The notes: generated from the letters alone by a model not told the origin. A DNA stretch of 64,000 bases from Tenodera sinensis (GCA_030765045.1 CM060969.1:42511216-42575215); one strand, 5' to 3'; counted from the first letter of the stretch, positions 35,216 to 48,187 are shown. Program-made: numbers and translations.

Positions 35216-35857
35216 TGTACTATGCAAATATACACATTGGTATTTAAATTATCAATACTTTTTTATTTGCTCTAATAACGAATAGGTACTTCGCACTATA
35301 TTAAATCACATTTGCATTGGTGTGTAAATAGTTTACGCAGTCAAATGCTACTGGAATGTCTCAGATATTAAAATATTTAAGGAATAAGTTTTGAATAATA
35401 GTTACGCGCTTCGGAAAGTGCATCCCAAAATGTAAACATAAACATATAAACATAAATGAGACTAATGCAAGAACTACGGCTAATATAAGTACAACCAGAA
35501 AAATGGGTATTAACAAGGGTGGATATGCAATAATGCGTTTAAGGTTACACAGTAATTTCTGAGGTAAAAGAATTGAGCTTTTTCTTTTCAATATTGAAAT
35601 CTCCATTCTTTTCCGCACCCACAGATATATAAACATATGGTTTGTTGTCTATGTTATAGTTACCAAAATCGCATTTAAATAACATACTGCACCTGTCAGG
35701 CACATTTTAGTTTTAGTGCATTTTCCTGTCACTTACGATGTTCTACATTTAGGTATCTTTTCTCCAAAACTATTACTTCTAAGAAGCTCAAAGATTTCGA
35801 GCTGCTAAATCATCATACGGACTTTAAAATGAGTGGAGAAATTTTGTCAAATTTTTA
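35216..35857. other. Unassigned AT-rich DNA
   Basis: The minus-strand frame 35361-35636 encodes a hydrophobic run (LIPIFLVVLILAVVLALVSF) with no recognised family; it is probably chance in AT-rich DNA, but it is the most membrane-like stretch here. Confidence 0.35.
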
Positions 35858-36201
35858 CACAATTTAGAAAATATAATGTTATGTATTACAAAAATTGAGC
35901 TAATTTTTAACAGCATAAATTAGAATCTTGAAAAACTAATCCACTCATTTTGTCAGAAATGCTGTCTTCTGGGTTCACCCCAAGTTTAAACTCATTAAAA
36001 CAGAGGATTCTTTAAACAAGTGCCCTACGTGAACATCAGCATACCAAAAGTATGTTTTATGTGCCTTAGTTTACATGGAAGTCACATGCATTTGGACCTA
36101 CAAACTCAATTTTCACATATGTTCTATCGCAAGTGCTGTAAAATTATGATTATATCTGATATTGGTTTGGTGATACAATATTGACATACTTTTCATATGT
36201 A
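35858..36201. repeat. Dispersed repeat E, copy 1
   Basis: It shares an ordered series of blocks with 59850-60165: TTTAGAAAATATAATGTTATGT, CAAAAATTGAGCTAATTTTTAA, CTTCTGGGTTCACCC, TTAGTTTACATGGAAG and AATATTGACATACTTTTCA. Neither copy has obvious termini or coding capacity. Relation to family A was not evident. Confidence 0.6.
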
Positions 36202-37252
36202 GATCAGTCTGTTTATCTACAACGTGCCCTTAAAGTAAGATTAAATAGTGCCTATTTACAGTCAACAACAAAACAGTTTAAAAATGAAATTTCAAGCAAT
36301 AAGAACCTCGTGATTTTCTTCTGTCTCAGATATTGTTGAGGTAATCTAGGTAGAAATGATTATATCCGAACATAACTCCTGAAACATAACAACACATGGC
36401 CTTGTCGCTTACGTAGCTTTTGTTCTCAGTCGAGCCAGGAGTCATATATTTGACATTACTGCCGGTCCAGCGGAGAGAGACAGGCGCGAATGGACGGTAG
36501 GAAGGACGCGTCGCGACGCCCACACCAGGGGCAGGAGCACGGGAGGGAGGGGTGAAGGAAAAATGCGACCTTGCTGCAAATTCAATTAACCTCCCCATGA
36601 TGGGAATAGACCGAGGTGGAAGGGAAAGTTGCTATGTCCCTCAGACATGCTACACGGCCATTGCGATACCCTTTACAAGTGTTTCTCACACTCACTATCA
36701 TTCTACTCTCTGCTACTAAATCAGCAATGTCGTGAACTTCTCTTGACATTTCGTGATTTTCTCTCAAATCGTTGCGACTAGATCCAACTTCCTTTGGCCG
36801 CAGTTGGACGGTTATCTGTATCGGTGAATGAGTAAGCAAGCGCCGTTAGTGGGAAACACTGACAGTGCGTTATTAATGAGTAATGAGCAAACAAACCCAG
36901 GATAGCTATAATACTTTCATTTGTTCAAGAGGAAAATGGTTTATTTCTCATTTTCAACACATACTGATGCACGCAATGAAACGAAAGATACATGAGAAAA
37001 AACGCAGCACTGCAAAATACGATCACATGGAAATTAGGGCAAGGTCAGGTACTGGCTGTATTACGCACAGCCGCTCCAGGATGCATAGCACAGTACAGTG
37101 TAATAGTTGCCAAATAAGAAACCTTGCCATGGATTAATTTGCGAGCGAAATAAATGTTTAGGAACATAATTAGAAATTCATGCATATAACTGTATGTGCG
37201 ATCCGAACCCCACGGTAACTCTCCTATTCCTATGTTGTATGCAGTTTAAAAA
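36202..37252. other. Unassigned DNA including a GC-rich patch
   Basis: 36430-36580 is clearly GC-richer than its surroundings (GGACGCGTCGCGACGCCC near 36505), and 36595-36830 is balanced in composition. Frames on the minus strand (36326-36839) cross it without recognised motifs. It could be an old SINE or a promoter-like patch; undecided. Confidence 0.35.
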
Positions 37253-38062
37253 TCTGATGTGTTGCACTCACATGACTTTTTCTACTCTTGTACTAACCAT
37301 TCTTAAAAACTCTTATTCTTCTTCGTGTTACTTAAAATAAACATTTGTACAAATTATATTATTACTTATTTCCTTGTAGGTGCAAGGGGAATATTAGAAT
37401 ACAGTAAGCTTTCTGCGATAGTCAAATCTTTTAAACCTTTGAGATTCCGTTCTCTTTGCACACGTAACAGATAAAAAAATGAACAACGATGACCCATTTC
37501 ACAAAAGTTCTAAGTTTTCCGAAACTCGCACACATAACAAGGAATATCTCCGAAATGGTTCACCCTACAGGAAATTTTATTGAGACATAAATTGTGTATT
37601 TTAGTAAGATCTACATATTTGTATAGTATGATTTGGTCTATCTCTAACGGTTTATCAGTTATGCAAAAGTCGTCCAAAGTAAATACGATTATAGGGGTTA
37701 TAGCCAGAAAATTCAGATATATATTTCATTTGTCATCAAAATATCTCGAACATATGGCATTTTAATTAAACTCGTTAGAGCCATTTTCAAGAAAATCAAA
37801 ATTTTCGAAAAATGTTCCATGTAAAGGGTAGTTTAGGGTGGGGATATTTTCTTCAAAATCTTCATGTCGCATCCTTGAATGACATTAAACTTAAATACTA
37901 ACTTTGGTTTTTAACCGACTTTTCGTTTTTGAGTTATGCTGTCCACAGGTACAGAACTTTTTTATTGATTTAGGTGTCCTCAAAACATATATTTCTGGTG
38001 AAATCTCGACATCGAATTTTTGGGTGGAATACAATACTTCCCTACTTACCAGTAGAGAAAGT
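37253..38062 (+). mobile_element. Family A element, copy A12, full length (810 bp)
   Basis: It starts TCTGATGTGTTGCACTCACATGAC, with TTTTTCTACTCTTG in place of the perfect inverted-repeat motif, and ends CTTACCAGTAGAGAAAGT followed by AAAAA; AAAAA also precedes the start. The internal simple-repeat site is contracted (CCACAGGTACAGAAC). One of the best-preserved copies. Confidence 0.92.
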
Positions 38063-38861
38063 AAAAAGGGCAGAAAACATAACATCCAGAGCTCATCTTA
38101 CTGAAAATTGAATGTCCAGCATATTTCCTATGCATATTAAACGCTGATTTCTGTAGAGAAATTTCAATATGTGCTGATAATCACAACTGGCCAAAACAGC
38201 ATTACGGGCACACGTATATGTTTATCTCTGTTGAAATGAAGTCACGATAAATGGCATAGTGAACTTGCGTTAACCATCTAGGAGGTGACTGAAGCAAGAA
38301 ACAGAATTGAGTAATATACATCATACCCTTGGCTATGTGATTTGGTCATAAATTACAGTGATTCGATAGCACATAAAGACAACCGTAAATCTCCCTCAAA
38401 GTCATCTCGATAATCTTAGTTATATTACAAAAGTATTATTTACAAAATAGCTATCACGTTTATCCATTTCCCCAACCCCCATGTAGAAATTTTAGAAGTG
38501 ATGTTTTCAGAAGAGATTGGATGTTTACAAGATACAACGTGACGGCGATGGAAGAGGAAGTTGAAATCTGGAGGGGGTAGTTTCTCCCCAAGAGGGTGGT
38601 CTTTAAGTCGGGGAGGATAGCTGGTACATATTTTATGCCGCAGAGATAGCAACCTTATAGCTGCTGGCAAGATTCGAGATTTCTGATATAAGTGTAGAGT
38701 GTAAGGCCGTAAGTTATACTAACATGGTTGTAACAGCTTCTCAATGGAGCTAACAGCAGGCTAATATAAAAGTTTCGATACTTCTGTTTTTAAAATGCTA
38801 CACAGCTGTGTTTGAATTTCGTAGTTACTAATTTTAAACTAATTTTACTCACTCCGTGGTA
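38063..38861. other. Unassigned DNA
   Basis: No gene or shared repeat recognised. Confidence 0.4.
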
Positions 38862-38961
38862 GATAAAGGTATTGTTTTCACAAGAAAATAAGGTATCGGA
38901 ATTTCATAGGAAATACATGTTTTGGGAACCCTGATTCACACAAATTTAGAATATGCGCTTG

Positions 38962-39028
<67 letters not shown>
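38862..39028 (-). mobile_element. Family A fragment A13 ending in (GT)n
   Basis: GGTATCGGAATTTCATAGGAAATACATGTTTTGGGAACCCTGA follows reversed family A order and runs into ATATGCGCTTGCATG(GT)n. The dinucleotide array therefore sits at the family's internal simple-repeat site. Confidence 0.6.
38964..39028. repeat. (GT)n microsatellite
   Basis: About 32 GT units. Confidence 0.97.
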
Positions 39029-39029
<1 letters not shown>

Positions 39030-39115
39030 AACAGCATTTATCTAAAACTATGCAATGTGTTAATTTCACACTAATTTCTGTACTTATCCTGGAAATGCTG
39101 TATTATCTTTTAAAC

Positions 39116-39275
39116 CCTTAGCCTAACAGCCCATGAAGGGCCAAGGCTTGCCGCCCAGCCGCTGCATCCTCCATCTCTGCCTACCAGGCGTCATTGGTGG
39201 GGTGCAGTACTGGAAGGTGGGACGTGGTTAGGGCCCGGGCCCGCCCGGAGTTATGCGGCCTTCGCGACCTGAACA
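39116..39275 (-). mobile_element. SINE family D fragment
   Basis: GGGCCAAGGCTTGCCGCCCAGCCGCTGC, GTGCAGTACTGGAAGGTGGGAC and CGGCCTTCGCGACC correspond to the 62183-62499 repeat. The tRNA-like head part is missing, so this is the 3' portion when read on the minus strand. Confidence 0.6.
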
Positions 39276-39316
39276 TTATCTTTTGGCGGTGTAAAATCAT
39301 GATCATGATCACCATT

Positions 39317-39425
<109 letters not shown>

Positions 39426-39654
39426 TTATTTATTTATTAGCTATAGCAAGCATGCCCCATCGCAGTAAGCGATACTACATGCTATTACATTGATACCTAT
39501 TACATTTATTTCTATATTCACTGTCACTATCACTTCTACTATCTTCCAGTTGTCCTTTAAATTTAACTTGCTGTATTTATATCTGGTCCTTTGTTTATTT
39601 TATATCACTACACCATATCACTTCCACTATCTTCCTATTAGCAGTTGGAATATA

Positions 39655-40158
39655 CTATTTTAATTCACCAAAATTAATGCTTTGAATAAATGTTTTGAAA
39701 GCCCTTATGTTGTTTGTGAATAGCTGCTCTTTAGTCACTGGCCATTTGTTGTTATTAGATTCAATGGCTTTCTTCATTACTTCCCTTTGCTGTTTTAGTT
39801 TGCCACATCGATATATCAGATGTTCTACTGTTTGCTCTTCTTGTAGACAGATGCATGTAGAGTCCTGTATTATTCCCAGCCGGTGTAAGTAGGATTTAGT
39901 TAGTCCGTGTCCCGTAATCATTGCTGTCAGTGTGAAATTCAAGTTAATTTGTGTGCTCATTCTTCGAACAACTGATGGGATGAACTCCTTGCCGGCTGCT
40001 TCTTTCGTTGTATTAGTCCACTCTTCTTGCCACTTCTGCATCCCTTGTTCTTGGATTTCACTGACATATGTTGTTTTTGGTTTTTTGTTGTACACATAGT
40101 CCGTAGCATTATCAATCGCAGCCTCCTTAGCTAGTTTATCAGCTAATTCATTGCCAAG
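39655..40158 (-). pseudogene. 3' end of a non-LTR retrotransposon ORF2 (R1/I-like), 5'-truncated
   Basis: On the minus strand the frame opens directly out of the (ATT)n tract with the RNase H end motif GNELADKLAKEAA. It continues about 165 residues without a stop to TAG at 39655. Downstream are TGHGLTKSYLHRLG and a zinc-knuckle-like CxCx7Hx4C (CICLQEEQTVEHLIYRC). RNase H followed by this Cys/His tail is characteristic of I/R1-group LINEs (family knowledge). The reading frame is intact, so the fragment is young compared with the RTE remnant at 1.7-3.6 kb. Everything upstream (endonuclease, reverse transcriptase, RNase H catalytic part) is missing. The listed ATG-less start is not a real initiation site. 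Confidence 0.85.
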
Positions 40159-40159
40159 A

Positions 40160-40980
<821 letters not shown>

Positions 40981-41135
40981 GCTCTCTCTTATCAGTATAG
41001 TTGAGCAAATTGCTATTAAATATGACACACAGTACACCAGAAATATCCTTACTTGAGGAAAAATAGCCGGAATCGAACCCTGATCGCCAAGTATAGGGTG
41101 CTCTACCAACTGAACTACAAGATCAGTACGAAAAC
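40981..41135 (-). mobile_element. tRNA-derived SINE (family F)
   Basis: On the minus strand TTGTAGTTCAGTTGGTAGAGC (A-box region) and CAGGGTTCGATTCCGGC (B box) are followed by TCCTCAAGTAAGGATATTTCTGG and an AGCAATTTGCTCAACTATACTG tail. The head lacks matching acceptor-stem arms, so a tRNA gene is unlikely. Confidence 0.65.
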
Positions 41136-42205
41136 ATATTCGTACATTTCCCCCAAATGTTATAAAAATATAAACCATTAGAAGAATCACTTTTTGTGTA
41201 ATACTATAAATTATAAGCTATTATGTGAAGTTTGAATAGTGCAGAAAGTCGTGCGTCACATAATTTTTGTTTTTATTTAGGTGAATTTTTACTGCAGAGG
41301 AAAGCATTTCCATATGCTTAACATTTACTGAATAATTACAGTAAATCACAAACATGTAACGTCAGTGTTGAAGTTTTAGTTAATGTGAAATTATCTTAAA
41401 CTTTTGGTAAAGGAGTTTAAGCACGCTAAATAGGAAGAAAAGAGAGTGTACCTTTCACAGTTTGTGTTTACAGAAAGTGATTTTGATACCTCGTCCAAAA
41501 TAATGTCCTCCATAACGGAATATGTCTATGATTTTCTCTCGTCTTAAGTGGCCGAAACGTTGTATACAAAGTCATGCAAGTGGTTAAAGTTCTAAATTCC
41601 ACAATTTGTTAATTATACAGGAAGTTCTGAAACCATGTGTCAAAATTAATACAGGTAGTAGCGAACATCATAACAAGTATATTTCGATAAGGAACATATG
41701 GTCTCTGAAGTCATCTTGTAATTGTAATGTTAGGGAACAGTGTTGCTGATCTTCAAACCTACCCTGTGCACGAACGATTGGCTCTGAGATCTACTTGGAA
41801 ACACTGCAAGTCATTCGCAAGCTGGAGGATATACCCCGGTACACAAAAAGTCATATCTGGAACACTAGGCTACTTTTAACGTTTTAACTGTTACATTCAC
41901 CTGCCTTTCTCTAACCACCATCATTTAATTTAACATTTCTAATTAATCTTAACCTTCCGTTAGGCACGCCCCCTGGTGGAAGGCCATAGTCACGAGGGGG
42001 TTAGTAAACCTCGCTATATATTTGTGCCTATGTGCTTGCAGCTATTATTTTTAAATTGTATTTTTCCAACACGAGTTCCAGATAACTTGCAGTTTTAAAG
42101 AAATAGGTGTGTCTGACTATCTGCCGTGTATGTGTGTCTGCATACACGTATGACTCATATTTTTTGTCCACATGTATACATCTGAATGTTAGGCATAGAA
42201 TTTAT
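41136..42205. other. Unassigned DNA
   Basis: No gene recognised. GTCGTGCGTCACATAATTTTTG near 41248 weakly resembles the reversed 5' end of family A. Confidence 0.35.
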
Positions 42206-42619
42206 TTCCAGCACGATGGAGCGCCAGCCCATTCAGCATTGCATCTGTGAGTTACCTTCGGAAATCGAAGGAACGGCCGAGGTGGCCATGTGGCCTGGCC
42301 ACCCAGGTCACTTTATCTTATGTGTGTACATTTCTTCCTCTGGGGGCATATGAAGCAGTTGGTATAATAAACCAATGTGGAAAATTAACAAGACCTCGTC
42401 GCTGCTGGTACCATTGCGGACATCAAGGAGATTTTGACCGGAAATGACAATCAATGGCGCATTCGAGCAGATACTGTGAATGTCACTGCTGTAATTAGTA
42501 CGGTAAGTTACCTTACCTGTAAATCGTCCCTAAAATCAGAAATTGCCATCAGAGACCACATGTACCACAACCAATTATATTCGTTTTGATGTCCTGCATT
42601 TGCTTGAACACCCTGTATA
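42206..42619 (+). pseudogene. Mariner-like (Tc1/mariner superfamily) transposase remnant
   Basis: Frame 42206 onward reads FQHDGAPAHSALHL, with the DGAPAH motif carrying the second catalytic Asp. After a frame change it continues with GRGGHVAWPPRS and FFLWGHMKQLV. In intact relatives these flank an SPDLTPLD motif holding the third catalytic acid; here that segment reads SLYLMCVH, so the catalytic residue is lost. A stop and a frameshift also break the frame. AACACCCTGTATA at 42607-42619 looks like the 3' end region of such elements (from memory). The N-terminal half and the 5' terminus were not found. Identity at superfamily level is fairly sure; subgroup is not. Confidence 0.75.
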
Positions 42620-45600
42620 AAGTTATTGAGTGTCAGGCTAAACCCATGATCTATATCAGCATCCACACACGCTTTTTGTCCCATAAACGATTTTTGGAAC
42701 ATGTAATACTGTTTTTGAGAATGGTACAGATAAAGGTATTCTGACAGTTACTTAGCTCCATTTTAAATCTTCGTTGTAATGTGAAATTGAGATCTTTCTG
42801 AGCATACAATGGTCAGACCTCAGCGTTAAAGTAAAGTAATAAATAACCACGAATCCTTAAATTTCCACCAAGCTCATCTATCGTATCTTCAGATGCTTCT
42901 TTCATTACATTATCTATAGCCAATTCCTCTTGCCTAATCTAAAAGTGAATGAGGCACTTTCCCTTCCTCTTCTGCTGCTATCTCACACACGCAAGACAGG
43001 AAAGGAAATTGGAAGACATACGAGAAAAATAAGGCACAAGATAGACGAAAATGAACACTATGTGTCTGTCGTTTCAAGGGAAAAAACAGGGAGAACGCAG
43101 TGAGGGTTAGAGAAGATGGTGTGGCTACATGAAAAACGGGAACCATGGGGTTGGGGGGAGGTAAGTAGTATGGGGAGGGTAATCTCACCCCGATTCATCC
43201 CCAGGGACCTTCCTCAGGGAATGAGAACCGCTTCAACTAAAGACAGAACCTTATATTTATCGGCCGCCACCAAAATAAAGGAGAGGGAAACGAAGAAAGA
43301 CAGTAGTATAAAACAAAGAGGAAAAAAAGAGGCGAAGCTAGATAAAGTGAAGACGAAAGACAGAGGAATAGGAAAGGAAAGTTTTATATCCAATTGCTTT
43401 GTAAGAAGACGCAGAGGGGAAGCTAGGTTTACTGGTTATATATAAGGATGGATGAAGAGTTTAGGGGTTAGAGGTGCCTATAAATGTGTGCGTGGAAGAG
43501 GAGTGTGAAGGAAGACGGGGGAGATAAAATAAAACAAAACTCGATAGCAACACAGAGAAAATACCCTGCATTTCTGTCACTGAGTGCGGTAGAATAGAGC
43601 CTAGAACTGCAACTCTGGATTTATTTTCAACAATGCTGGAGTAAATTTAGTTACTTTGGTTTAAAATCTTGTATATTATTAGTACCTTTAAGAAACTAGG
43701 AATGTGATGACAGAGGGACTGGTAAGGATACACATTTAACTAGACTTTTCCACTCATATTATCTTGGTTGAAATCATGTGAAGATCTCTGGCTTCCGGTA
43801 GATATGGACCGCGGAAGAAGCTGAATACAAATCCAGCGAAACGTCGGCAGAAACAGAAGCGTGCTACTCAGAGATCATAGACAACGGAAGCCTGCATACA
43901 TATTGGCTGAAATCAACCAATCATGTGCATGACAATTTCAAATTTTAAACAATGGCAGCCTTCGTTCGCGAAACATTTATCAAATTTCACTATTTCTTCC
44001 TCTGAACTTTAATTATTTATCACCTCCGTTGTGATCAGATTAGAGAATCTAGGTGTACTGCCCCTACACACAGAGTTCTTACACAATTTGACGCAATGTC
44101 AAAAATGGCAACTCAGTTTCGCTGAAGCATCTAAACTAATTAAATAACCCGAAGAGGGAAACCTCAGAACACAACAGGAGATATGTTTGGAATCAGTTTG
44201 GCAAATTTTGTATTGAACGAAACTAGTCAGTGATATTTAATCTTGTGACCGTGGCAATGAACGCTGATGAATGCTTTAAGAGGTTAGTAATTACGATACA
44301 GCATTCATGTAACATTTTACAGGTTCTATCATCCTTTAATAGTGTTGGTAAATGCAACTCGTAATAGTGAAACACTCTAGATAAATCATCGACAATTTGC
44401 GTTCTTAGACTTAGTCCAGAACTCATTGATTCCTAAAGCTATGTTGAGGCACGCAATTCTTTTATCGTAGACTACATGATGCAATTAAAACTACCTCAAG
44501 GTGCTCAACTGTTTATTCCTATTCTGGTATTATTCCTTCATCCCATTTCCCTACTGTACTGTACTTAAACAGAGGACGTACTTTCAAATGTCAGCTGCCT
44601 CTATAAGTTTTTTATTAGGTCCTGATATCATGGTACCATTTAAGCGATCATTAACCATCATTGCAGCTGTCACTGTAAACCCGAGATGTTTTATTAAATG
44701 GTACATTCTACCTTTGATTATTATTTACGTCATTGGAAAGGTATTTCCATGGCCACTCTTATAGAATTATCACAATAATTATTACTATAATCATTCAAGG
44801 TGTAGCAATTGCCGTCATCATCTTCCTTCAAGAATGGGCAAGCCTTCTGTCAGTTACATGTTCTGAATACATTTTGTTCTATGTTCCACGTAACCGTAGC
44901 TAACGAGATAGATAGGCTACGGCGCGAAATGCTTCTCCTAGTCCAGTCATGGCCCAGTAAAGTAAAACCACAATCGCCTAATACATCCATATTCCATAAC
45001 CAAAAAAGTTGTTTGTTGAATTCATACAAAAGATGCAGTTTTATCATGATGGAATGGAATGTTAGCCACTTACCAGACTACCATTACTATGTAACTCAGA
45101 TTCCCTCCACAGCCTGTATATCTCGTTAGCCACGCATGTAACCTTTAAGTCACTTGCTAATGTTGCTTTCTTACGTCATGCATGACCTATATCCAGCAAA
45201 GAAGTCACAGAAGCTTGTTTGCAGAGTTTCTATTCGTCATTTATACTACTTTTATTTAAACCCCAAGTTTCCGACCTTGACAAAATATCAAAGTTAGTGA
45301 AATTCTTTCCTCTTATTCTAACCCAAGCTACTCCAAATTCTGTACTATGAAGAATAATCGAAAACTTGAATAAATGTTGACCGTTTACACCATTATAAAT
45401 AAATACTACTCTAATGAGACGCTTCTGAACAAAATGTTCTTTTCAAAATTGTTTTCTCCAACAGTGTAAAATTGCCTTCAACACTTGAATTACATCTTCG
45501 TTTTTTGTGCTTAGGATAACGGTGACTACAACATATACATAGAACAAAATAAAGGTAAACACAAGTTGGGCTGGGAAATCCCCCTTTCACCAAATGAGCC

Positions 45601-45675
45601 TAATGTGTTCTTCCTGGAACTCAGAATAACTTTTTAAACTACAATTTTTATTTTATTTGATAAATACACCTGGTA
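42620..45675. other. Unassigned DNA, partly purine-rich
   Basis: 43080-43520 is strongly purine-rich and gives biased frames (43116-43445 +). Frames at 44501-45129 have no recognised motifs. GCGAAACGTCGG near 43837 resembles a word seen near some retroelements but is not sufficient for a call. Confidence 0.35.
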
Positions 45676-46880
45676 TATAGAGAACCATTCACCCAAAAAT
45701 GCGATATGGATATTTCATCCAAGCAACATAGAAAAACTTGAGTATCCTCCCAAAAAATGCTCCAAATTACCTTTATATGGAAGACTTTTTAAATTTTCCA
45801 GCTTCTCCAAAATTGCTCTTACAATTTTGATTAAGAAATTTACGATATTTAGGTGACAAACAAAATTTATAATTTAATTTTTCTGGAAATAATCAGTAAA
45901 TTCCTCTTTATTCGGCAGGAATTTTGTGCAACTAGTAAAATATAAGTGTAAAACAAGAGGTTACTATACTGAAGATGTAAATCTCCTTAAAATACAATTT
46001 ATCTTAACAGAGATTGTCTGTGGCTTTGACCATTTCCAAAATATACATTGCTATTTTTTGAATTTTCAATACTGTGACGTCAGCCTACGCCAGCGGCAAC
46101 ACAACAAAGGATGGTCGGGTCCAGGCTGCCCCGCTCCGTTGACGTGGCGCGTAACAAGAGCGCTCAAGGTCAAGTTTCTCCACACTACTCACGCGAGCAA
46201 ATACGTGACATAAATTAGAGCGACAAAACCGAAAGGTTTCTTTTTTCAAATGATTCGAGAAGCATCCGGCGGCCAGCTTGTTTGAAGACGTTCGTTCAAG
46301 AAAGATCTGGCTACGCCATCGCCAAAGCTTGCGGAGCACGTGAGGACAAGCAGTTGTGAATCGGTCAATATGTGCTATGAAACACACGTTGCGTCGAAGG
46401 GAGTATGTTTAAACGAGTGTTGAGTGATTGTATCGTCGGAGTTATTGTTTGAGAGACAGAGAAAGTGAAGAGAGACAGTGAAAGGATTGAGTTAAGGTTA
46501 CGAGAAGGAAACATTTGTGAGTTGTAACATCATTTTGTGCAAAAATAAAGTAAGGAAAAAAGAATAGAAATAAATTAGATTGGACTTTGTCATTTTGTCA
46601 CAATACTTAGTTGCTTTTTTAAATTACAGTCGTTATTCAATTGTTTCTCATGAAGTCATGCAAAGAGCATGGACTAACCAGCCCAGCAACTAAGAGTCTG
46701 ACTACTGATGCAATTTATTTCTCCTCCTTGTAGCTCCAAAGAAATATGTCATTAATAAAGCTATTTCTGCAAAGTTTCATTTCGATTAACCTGAAACAGA
46801 AAAATATGAGCAGTTTGTAGCACCTGTATAAAAATAAAGGATCATTAGTAGAGAAAGCTGCTTGGATGTAGCAAATGAGA
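45676..46880 (-). mobile_element. Family A element, copy A20, old and split by an LTR
   Basis: Plus-strand CATTCACCCAAAAATGCGATATGG, TTTATATGGAAGACTTTTT and AATTTTTCTGGAAATAATC blocks precede the LTR. TCCTCCTTGTAGC, TTTCTGCAAAGTTTCATTTCG and TAGTAGAGAAAGCTGC...ATGAGA (5' terminus reversed) follow it. Divergence is greater than in other copies. The LTR at 46073-46602 is inserted in its middle. Confidence 0.65.
46073..46602 (+). mobile_element. LTR family 2, copy 2: solo LTR of 530 bp with 4-bp duplication
   Basis: It starts TGTGACGTCAGCC and ends TTTTGTCACA, giving 6-bp inverted ends TGTGAC/GTCACA. ATAC is repeated at 46069-46072 and 46603-46606. AATAAA at about 46544-46549 lies about 55 bases before the 3' end. 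Related to 5573-5915 and 56108-56625. No internal retroviral-type genes are present. A TGACGTCA (CRE-type) palindrome sits at the very 5' edge. The plus orientation is supported by the AATAAA position. Confidence 0.82.
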
Positions 46881-48187
46881 TTTTTATTCAAGGCGCGTAT
46901 ATTACTTTAAAGCGCATTATGGTGTCAGTAATTATGCGAACAGAGCATAAAACAGATATCAGCATACTATGCTACAAGCCTATAAAACACTTGTTTGACC
47001 AGTACGCGGTTATGTCAGTGAAACACGGGTCATTAGAAACGCACATGGAAGAAATCCATCACAAGTCAGAATGAGATTTATGAGTCGGGCGGACTATTTG
47101 AACATTGAAGGAATGAAGACATTCTAGAAGATCCAAAAAGAAATCCAATTATTCACTATATTCAGCAATGCAGGACTCGGTGAAAAGAGCATGTCGAAAC
47201 ACGAACCCCAATGGAATACATAAACAATCTTTACGCTTTACAGTATACAACGGAGCTTAGGAATCATTGATACAGTTTTCACCTTCTCACATCAACAATA
47301 TTTTTATTTTTGATGTTAACAGGCAATTAGCAGGTTTGAAATTAACGGAGCCATTAGTTTTTAATTTAACCAATTTTTATAACCATCATGCAGAGTAGTT
47401 TTAAATCATCTTATATTATTACAAACATTTACATTAAAAATTACTAACACATTGTAAAAATTTAACTACTTTAGAAATACATGGAAAACAAAATAATTTT
47501 ATTAAGTTATTTCTAATTAAAACAAAAATTTGTATAGCTCTAAGTTGCTGAATTAGTGATATACATGAGAAATTTCATTGAATTTAAATAGTAACTGAAG
47601 CACGTGGAGCATTTCAATAGGTAAAAATGGGGTTTTAGGAAATTGACATCAAAATGTTCAGATCTGCAGTATAAATCTGTTCTATAAATGCGCACATGCA
47701 GAAATCTGATCGAAAGTAAAAATAGAAAAAAATGTTAATGCAACATATTTCTAAATATTATAAACCCTTTTGCCGGAAAGATCCCTACAGTCTTCCAAAG
47801 TAGACTGAATATACAATCAGCTCCCCTCCTGCAGGTTTACAAGACTAAACGGGATTAGGGGAAGGGGCGTTCGGGCGTTCGGAAATCGTCCCCGATCCGG
47901 AAGATGAAGGTTTATAAATAACATCCTTTTTCGCTGCCATGCTACGCCGAAACTCCACCGACACCTACAACCCGAAAACTGCAAAGTAGGATGAAGCTGA
48001 AATGAACGAAGGACAGGGACAGGCAACTCACTGAATGAAGTTAAACTTCTCAGCATTTCCCTGAGTCGTGAAAACCCCCGAAAAAAACTCATGGCTGCCG
48101 GCTGAACCACCACACTCGATAACTTTGGTTGCTGGTTGATATTGACAAAGTTATATATGCAAAATGTATTACAGAAACAATTATGCC
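46881..48187. other. Unassigned DNA
   Basis: The long minus-strand frame (47817-48371, 184 codons) has no recognised domain, overlaps MITE M copy 3, and has a plus-strand frame over the same bases. I do not call it a gene, though it is the longest frame in the window. Confidence 0.35.

Noticed and set aside
35361..35636. Membrane-like frame with a hydrophobic run
   Set aside because: AT-rich DNA often yields hydrophobic frames; there is no signal-peptide context, homologue or splice evidence.
43805..43905. Possible hammerhead-ribozyme-like segment (CTGAATAC... then GCGAAACGTC)
   Set aside because: The CTGATGA core is not present and the stems could not be drawn convincingly.
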